A stretch of DNA of 64,000 bases from Eutypa lata (lineage: Eukaryota; Ascomycota; Sordariomycetes; Xylariales; Diatrypaceae). The position numbers and the translations under genes are program-made. The notes under the pieces are model-generated. The model made no database searches, was not told where the DNA came from, and was given only the letters and a program-made list of their open reading frames with translations. The stretch spans positions 2,418,001 to 2,482,000 of the forward strand of contig JAKULF010000004.1 in assembly GCA_022661535.1 (NCBI GenBank). Reading direction: 5' to 3'. Shown here piece by piece: positions 57,101 to 64,000 of the stretch (position 1 is the stretch's first letter; the number at the start of each line of letters is the position of its first letter).

Positions 57101-60100
57101 CGTGCTTGTGGTGGTGCATTGCAGATTGCATGTGTCCCATAGGACAAGGTTGAATTAATGTTAGACTGTTAAAGCCTCCATGGTTTACTCTACGTTACAT
57201 GAGTCTAGAATGAAGGTTATAGACATTATTTATACGTATATAATTAAAACCTGATACAAGGCTTTAGAGGACAGCTGAAATGGTGTTCACGTGTTGTAGG
57301 GCTTATACATAGTTGTTAAACCTGTTTAATGCTTTGAAGGATCTAGACGCGACCATGTTTTTGGTCTCGTATCACCAGGTTGGTATAATGCATGCTTTAA
57401 AACTCTTCCAAACGTGCATGAAGATATATAGTCAATTCTAGGCGTCGTGGAGAGGAACGGAAGGTACCATACCATGAAAAGTTGAGGTAACTATGTAGGA
57501 GTCGCCGGGCTTTCCGAAGAGTTCGAGAGTGTGTGCAGCCAAGCCTTCCAGACAGGAAGGCCTCCACGACTCGATCACGATCACGATCACGATCACTGAA
57601 GCAAGTTCATCATCCTAAAACCATTATTCAGGTTGACTAATAGGATCTTCAAGGTATATGGAACTGTGCCCTCGTAAAGCATCAGGACTTAGTTACCTGA
57701 TAATACGTAGGTACGAGGTAGTTATCAGTTATCTCCAAATACGACAGGCCTCCTTCGGTCCCTTTACCCCATCACCGGCGCACAGGCCACACTCCAACGG
57801 CGATAGCGACCGTAGCGTTGAGACATGCGTCGCATCGCCTCCAAAGCCTCTGTTAAAGAACCCTCTCAGGGCGTTTCGAGATCAAATGCCTTGCCAAAAA
57901 AAGGCTCCGCTGCGCAGCGCGTAAATGTCTCGGCCATAATTACCTAGTCTACATGACGCATTCATTATACTCACGGCATATTTCTACTCTTGCTACTTGA
58001 TTCTTGACTGTACAACATTTTCTACATACGAATCACCTGGGCGTTTGTTCGCCGCTGGCCTATTATGTATGTATTGTATTGTACGTACGTAGGCGCCTGC
58101 TCCCCTACTATAGGTATGTACTAAATCCCCTGCTGCTGTGAGGTGTTTCGTCACCGTGACCCCGCCACTCAACAAGGTAAATTAGATTTAGATTCAGCAC
58201 CCCTTGAAACCGGCGTCCGGCGTTCGTCATTGGGGCGGAAGTAAAGTTGAAGTCTGGTTTATGGATGTAGTTAGGGGTTGATAAAGTTCCTACTCGGTAT
58301 ACTTAATTCGATGATACAGCTTTCCCGCACAATAAACCATGACCGTATATATGTACATAACGTAATTTACCACTACTATGTAGTTGAAGCGGTCGTATGC
58401 ATGTATGTAGAGACCGAACGAATCATTAATTACGCCGAAAATGGAGCGAGTGGACCAACGCTGGACCTCAAGTGGTGTGAATGAAAATGAGAATGCCTTG
58501 TTCATGCGGGATTTCCCCAGATACCTTTTTTTAATTCATAACTAAACCAAATAGACTCTTTTCGGAAGCGCATTGCCTAGGCAGGCGTTAGCAATGACGT
58601 CTTTCCCGAGTTTGATTAGGTATCCTTTGCACCCGGCCATGCCTAATTAATGAGCGAGGCGATGCTTTCGGAACATCGTGGACTCAGGGACTGCGTGGCA
58701 GTGGGGAAAAAGGGAAGAGGGGCAGGCAGGTTGTGGCATGGGAGGGTATGTGCGTCTATGTCGTCGCGTGGCTTTTATGTAACTACTTAGTTACTTACGA
58801 AGTAGTTAGGAGACAGGAGAGTTGCTATTCTACCGAATACGGGGGTTAGGCTCTCTGGCTCTCTGCTCGAAAGAGGCTGACAAGATAGGACAGGACAACA
58901 GTAAGAGATTCAACGTCACCTGGTACCTACATGGGGATAATGAATATTGTCGAATTGCATACTTCGTATTACTGATGAAGTATCTACAATTTGTCAGTCT
59001 CCGGCTTGAATTGATACAACGATCCTCAAACTCAGGCGGTCGGGCGATTCGGTAGAAAGCGGAGCGTTAGCAACCTCCAACCCAACTTGGGTACCTATGT
59101 ACATACCTAACAAGTAGGTACTTACTTCGTAAGAGCTGCGTAACACACTCAGCTACAAATGTGTGTAGGCGCTTCCGATGAATTAGTACTACCATGTTAG
59201 TTAGTGTAAATTTGGCGCCGGAATGCGCGCGGCAATGTGGGGTGTTACTGAAGACAGATGGCGTGGAATACTGACTTTGGGTAGGCATGATTCATGCAAC
59301 TTATCACGAGACATGGAATGAATCTAATAGCAAGTAGTAGAGTTACATGTATGTGTGTAACAAGATCTTTTTCTAGATGCATCTTATCTGGCGTCTGACT
59401 CTACTGATTAGCGGCTCATGTTTTGTGCATGCATAGGTAGTATCGAATGTTTGTCGCCAGTTTTCAGATTAGATTACGCCTCGTGAGTAAAAATTGTCAT
59501 TCCATCCGATAATAGGAAGGTATAGCGTCAAAAGCTGAAAAGGCACTCGCAATAGTGTGCTTTCTAGATAAATGTGTCATTTATTCTATTTTACCCATAT
59601 GACCTTGGTGTGTATACTCATATAAGCCCCCATAAAGGTGTGATTTGACTACGAAGATATAGAACAAGATAAGGGGTGGGGGTATCGTGGGAATACCTAC
59701 GTCAATTTGCCCAAAACACACTGGCTCGTGTTCAAGCGGATACCCCGAACTCCTCTTCATTGCTTCTCGCAGCCTCTACCGCCTCCACGATCCTCACCAG
59801 ATCCATAGGCTCTAAAGTAGTAGTCTTGAAACCGTTGAACACATGGTTCAGCATCGCCCATACAAGACTCATCGTCATGTGGACTGGGGTTTGCAATGCC
59901 GAGCTCGGAACCTGTGTAGTCCGACGTTCAGAGAGTGCCCGTCTTCGTGATGCTGTCTTGCTTTGTACATGACCGCAGCGAGGTGTTAGCCCCGTCTGCT
60001 CTCAGTGAGTAAAGAAGGAGGGGGGGGGCTGGGAGACGATGCTCGTATGCTTGCACCCCTATGTACTTCAGCATAAGGGATGGCCTCTTGTTCTTGCTAG

Positions 60101-63100
60101 TCTGTATTGCCCCGCGTTGATGAACTTCGGCAGACCCGTCGGCGCAGTCGTCAGGTTCCCCGGAGCGGAGGGGGCCTGCGCGCCGAGGTAATCACAGAAT
60201 TGGGTTTCGTATGGTAATGTTTGTTGCGCTTAAGACGATGAGTTTACTAGTAACTTGTGCCTTGCATTCATGCGTAGATATGGAGAGCTGGGAAGAATCG
60301 AGCAGGCAGACCTGATATGCATGGGCCCGTGCAATACATACATACATCGGGCCGTAGATGAGACATGCCAGCTCCCGTGTCGGTAGCCGATCACTTTCGG
60401 TAGCTCCGGGCCTGACCAGACCTGTGTACCGGAAGGCTACCCCCTTTTTTCTGCTTGCAACCCGTAGTCCTTGAAACCATCTTGAGGGATTCGCTAGCTT
60501 TAAGAATGTTACATCGGCTCAATCCTTATTTATTGGGGTCTATAATTGGTCCTCAAAACACAGAGATCATGAATCTAGACGCGCTGCCTTACATATACCC
60601 GCGGAAAACAAAGGCACTTGTCAGATTTCTACCATTGACGCTTCGCGCTTAACTAGTAATCCCATCTACGTACTTAGATACCCTCAAGGCTCATGACAGC
60701 AATTCGGGACACTGCTAAGCGAACAAGACGATCAATGGATTTGAATGATCAACGTGATAATATTTGAATTGACATTAATGGCAATAATACCCTATAACTC
60801 GTATCCCTGTCGCCAGTAACTGCTGGACAGCTCAGCTCCGATGTCGCGCCTCCATTCAATGTTTGTAGACTGATACGCAATGAGTGGACGATGCCTATGA
60901 TGCCTATTTTGGGGACCACCTTCTCGGGCCAGCTGGAAGGTTTGAGTCATCGTGAGTCGGGCTGTAACACACGCTAGGCTTCTTTTCATTGGCCTCTGAG
61001 AAGAAAAATTGGATAGGAAGAGGCTAAATTAGCTGTGGTCTGTTATGGCGTGCAATCCCGGCGATGATGTGTCGCCTGGGGCTTGTTTTGCGACCTCCCC
61101 AACTTTGCTTTGCCCATACATAGTTACTACCTATGGTACTGCATCCTTGGTTGGATTGTGAAGTAGGTAGGTATGATGGCATACCAGGCTGAATCTTCAC
61201 GGCCAGCGGTTTGTTGGCATTCTGACATTTTAATCCTGGCAAGGGCCCTGCTGGTTGACCTGTCTGATGATAAAAGTTGATATTGGCGTGATATGCCTCG
61301 CCTGCCTGATGGTGGAGGGAATCACAGGGCCATATTCATTCAGCGCGTCAATAGAAGCTCGCCTATTGTCACATACATGAGTTTATTATTATTACTCTGA
61401 TGAATCATTTGAATCGCCGCATATTGCTGTGCAGCGAACGCTCCACTTTCCCTGGTCTCCGCCGGTATGGGCGGGCATGCACGCACGAGGACACAACTGT
61501 CTGCTGGGTATTACGGGGTTTGCCGTATTTCATCTGTAGATAATCCATTTCACTGCAAAGATGCGGCTATCCTAATAATGTGTCGAACGTTACAACATAA
61601 TCTCTTATATATATGTAGTGGTGTAATTATAGTCGTCAAATCTACTGAAACTGGCTGCTGACTTATAAACGAACTGCGATTCGCTGTCTACTGTAGTAAG
61701 TTACGTAATTCGCTTTACCACTTCATCGATCAGTGACTTGTAATCATTACTGTTGGCGGGGTTCTGTGAATTACATGGAGGCGGCTGTGGCGAATGAAGG
61801 AAGAAAAACCCGCCGTCGCATCAAACCCCCTCACGAAAATAGAGAACACGTACTTCGCACATTGCATACTTTGTACAATACAATACCAAAGTCCGTCGGA
61901 ACTCATGATGGATGACTACCAAGCCTGTAACACAGAGGACGTCAAGATGAGGGCACCAGTGAGGCGCCCATGGCCCCTAGAGCTAATTGGAAAAATGATT
62001 CCGAATGAGACTACCTACTCAGGTCCGTCGATACAAGATCACCCTTGGATTGTCTCGAAATATGTTTGAGGTCTAGCTTTCCGAGCAATGCCACTTCACT
62101 TCGTGCACTTACACATTACTAACTCCATACAATACACCTCAAAAAGTGGCTTATAGGACAATGGCTCTGTTCATATGTAGTAGCTGAGGAGGTAGTCAAA
62201 TGGTGTACTTGAAGGAAGTACATACAGTGGCGGTTCAGATTACCCCTTATCCTAATAAAGTAATTGTATCCCCGAAATCGATTGCTGTCACCGATAACTC
62301 GTCATTGTCTAAGAGCTACGAAGAGAATATTTACAGGCTTGATGTTATCTTTAGCACCAGGGGAATGTGATACGTCTCTTCTAAAACGTAACGAAGCTAG
62401 TTCAAGGAGGAGATATGAACAGGGGCGAAAAGGTGGCAATGCTCATCATCACAGATAGTAACTATACCACTGTCAGACTGTCTAGAATGGACAATTACAT
62501 ACTACATATGTATTGAAAACTAGACGACGCCGAAAAAGATCTAGCGATATTTTTGTTGTTGCCGGGTGGCAGTACTGCATCAGCTAAGCTCCAAGCTCAC
62601 CTATTGCCCTTGTTAAGTATGAATCGGGAGGCAAGTAAACGGCAGTTGCGAATGGCTTCGTTGCTCTACATATATTTCTAACCACCTGCATCTGGGGATC
62701 TGGTCTAGAGCACTAGATCGAGGAGGTTGAACAAGACATTTGGACACGTCTAGAGTCGGCCGGTAATTGTACATACATGTAGGTAGGTCTCGAAAATCCG
62801 GCCTACAACCCCCCCGTAAGATGATAAACATACGAGCGATTTCAGTGGTGATTCGAAAATGCTGAATGGTGAGCAACATATGCACATATTGAAGCCAGTG
62901 GCAAGAACAACGTGTGAGAGGTTACACAAATTGGCGGAAAGGCTGTCATACCTTTCGTTCATTGGCATCGGCGCCCGTCGGTGCTACCAGCTATGCTAGG
63001 GTGTAGGTAGACATGTACTTAATATCATGAAATTAATAGTGAACTGAGCGGTGGAATCCCGATATATGTATTTAACACCTTGGCATATTTATAGTAAATA

Positions 63101-64000
63101 CTTAATGCCGGACAAGCTCCTTAGTTCTCATACCTACGTACATATCTTTACTCAAGGTTAGGTGAACATATGTATTTACCTACCTACCTACATATTACCT
63201 GCATAGGTAGGTATGCACCTAGATTTGAATACCCGGCCAACCTTCATTTCAATCATCATAACAGCAATGGCATCATCAAACTTTGAGAACTACTGTACTA
63301 CATAGTATACTATAGCAAGGTTTAAAGGAGCACTCGAGACTTGGCAAGTTGGAGAGACAAGAGTGGGAGCGAAAGGGGGAGTGTCAGAGAAAATGCCTAC
63401 CCAGGTGGTGAGGAATGACTCTTTCGTTTGTAACCGTGGGCCGTGGCTCGCTGATGCAGCAAAGCTGCAGTGTCACTAAGCCCTTTTCAACTTTGCGCTA
63501 AACCAGGGCTGATAGTCTAACTTATAAATGTACGTACACACTTAATAGTAGCCTGCGGACATTACCAACCCTAATAGGATGCGGGTCCATATTCAACCAA
63601 TGGATATATGGCTTGGCATATGCTAAGGACACATCGAGCCAATGGAAAGAGAAGCAGATGCTGCATACATGTGTGTATGTACATATGATTTGGTATATGA
63701 TTTGGTGGACCGAAGCCTCTTTGATACCGCTACGGACTGGGGTGAACACCATTGGAGGACCCCAGCCTTGTTAATGTCTTGCTGCTGCACGTTTGATTGT
63801 ATGGGTTGCTACGCCGGCCCTCCCTTTCACTTCACGATAATCCAATCATAAGGGCTCATTTCCAAATCTGGTCCTCTTTCCGAGTGACCCTCCATACTGC
63901 AGCTACGTCTCGGGTGTGGTGCTTAGTTTAATTCAGTAGGATCTCCTCTTTTAGATGCTGTGAGCTAGCCAGTAATAGTGACTGTTGCTGGCAATCCGAC
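54126..64000. other. 9.9-kb gene-poor region
   Basis: No gene could be supported. All open frames are short, lack motifs, and many start with TTG or GTG. The DNA is a patchwork of AT-rich stretches with TACCTAGGTA-type strings (55196-55220, 59088-59120, 63178-63220), a (CTG)n-like run near 56936-56960 and (GATCAC)4 at 57573-57596. Moderately GC-rich patches (57770-57920, 60120-60190) may be decayed repeats. No transposase, reverse transcriptase, tRNA or rRNA was recognised. Confidence 0.5.
57573..57596. repeat. (GATCAC)4 tandem repeat
   Basis: Four exact GATCAC units in intergenic DNA. Confidence 0.9.

Noticed and set aside
57658..57924. 88-codon ATG frame in the gene-poor end
   Set aside because: No motif or support, and composition resembles the surrounding DNA.

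Overview
The window looks like nuclear DNA of a filamentous ascomycete (Pezizomycotina, most likely a Sordariomycete). The evidence is short introns of about 45-80 nt with GTAAGT-type donors and CTAA(C/T) branch sites, long non-coding gaps, a HET-domain gene, and a remnant of a fungal NACHT-type (STAND) gene. The other genes are typical of the group: Rom2-type RhoGEF, Sub2, Pet191, Cu/Zn-SOD, transaldolase and Tudor-SN. All starts were judged on ATG only. Many long open frames here begin at TTG or GTG and are not genes.

Layout. At 1-9 kb are PET191/COA5 (+), a membrane-anchored Ppn2-like metallophosphatase (+), a broken NACHT-family gene that has lost its NTPase core, and transaldolase (-, six exons including a 12-nt and a 19-nt exon). 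At 9-15.5 kb the DNA is mostly non-coding. It holds a perfect 27-bp inverted repeat and one single-pass Cys-rich, Ser/Thr-rich membrane protein (+). At 15.5-22.5 kb is an intact eight-exon gene of 1727 codons coding for an Hsp90-like (GHKL) ATPase with a NO VEIN/DUF3883-type C-terminus, followed by a TLC-like multi-pass membrane protein. At 23.5-30.6 kb are SOD1 (five exons), the single-exon Tudor-SN gene SND1 and a convergent hypothetical gene. At 31.8-33.8 kb is a HET gene ruined by several frameshifts. At 36.6-42 kb is a three-exon Rom2-type RhoGEF gene with tandem mini-uORFs upstream. At 42-48.7 kb there is no secure gene, but there is a 229-bp MITE-like hairpin. At 48.7-54.1 kb are the RNase P subunit Rpr2/Rpp21 (-), the DEAD-box helicase SUB2 (+, five exons, 599-nt first intron) and a two-exon metallophosphoesterase (+). 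From 54.1 to 64 kb I see no gene.

The genes are mostly unrelated housekeeping functions: mitochondrial COX assembly, pentose phosphate pathway, oxidative defence, RNA metabolism and cell-wall integrity signalling. Set among them are accessory, self/non-self-type genes: the NACHT remnant, the GHKL-DUF3883 gene and the HET pseudogene. Two of these three are decayed and one is intact. Intergenic DNA carries many copies of a palindromic TACCTAGGTA-type motif. Exon boundaries were joined by hand using reading phase and family similarity recalled from knowledge. No database search was run.
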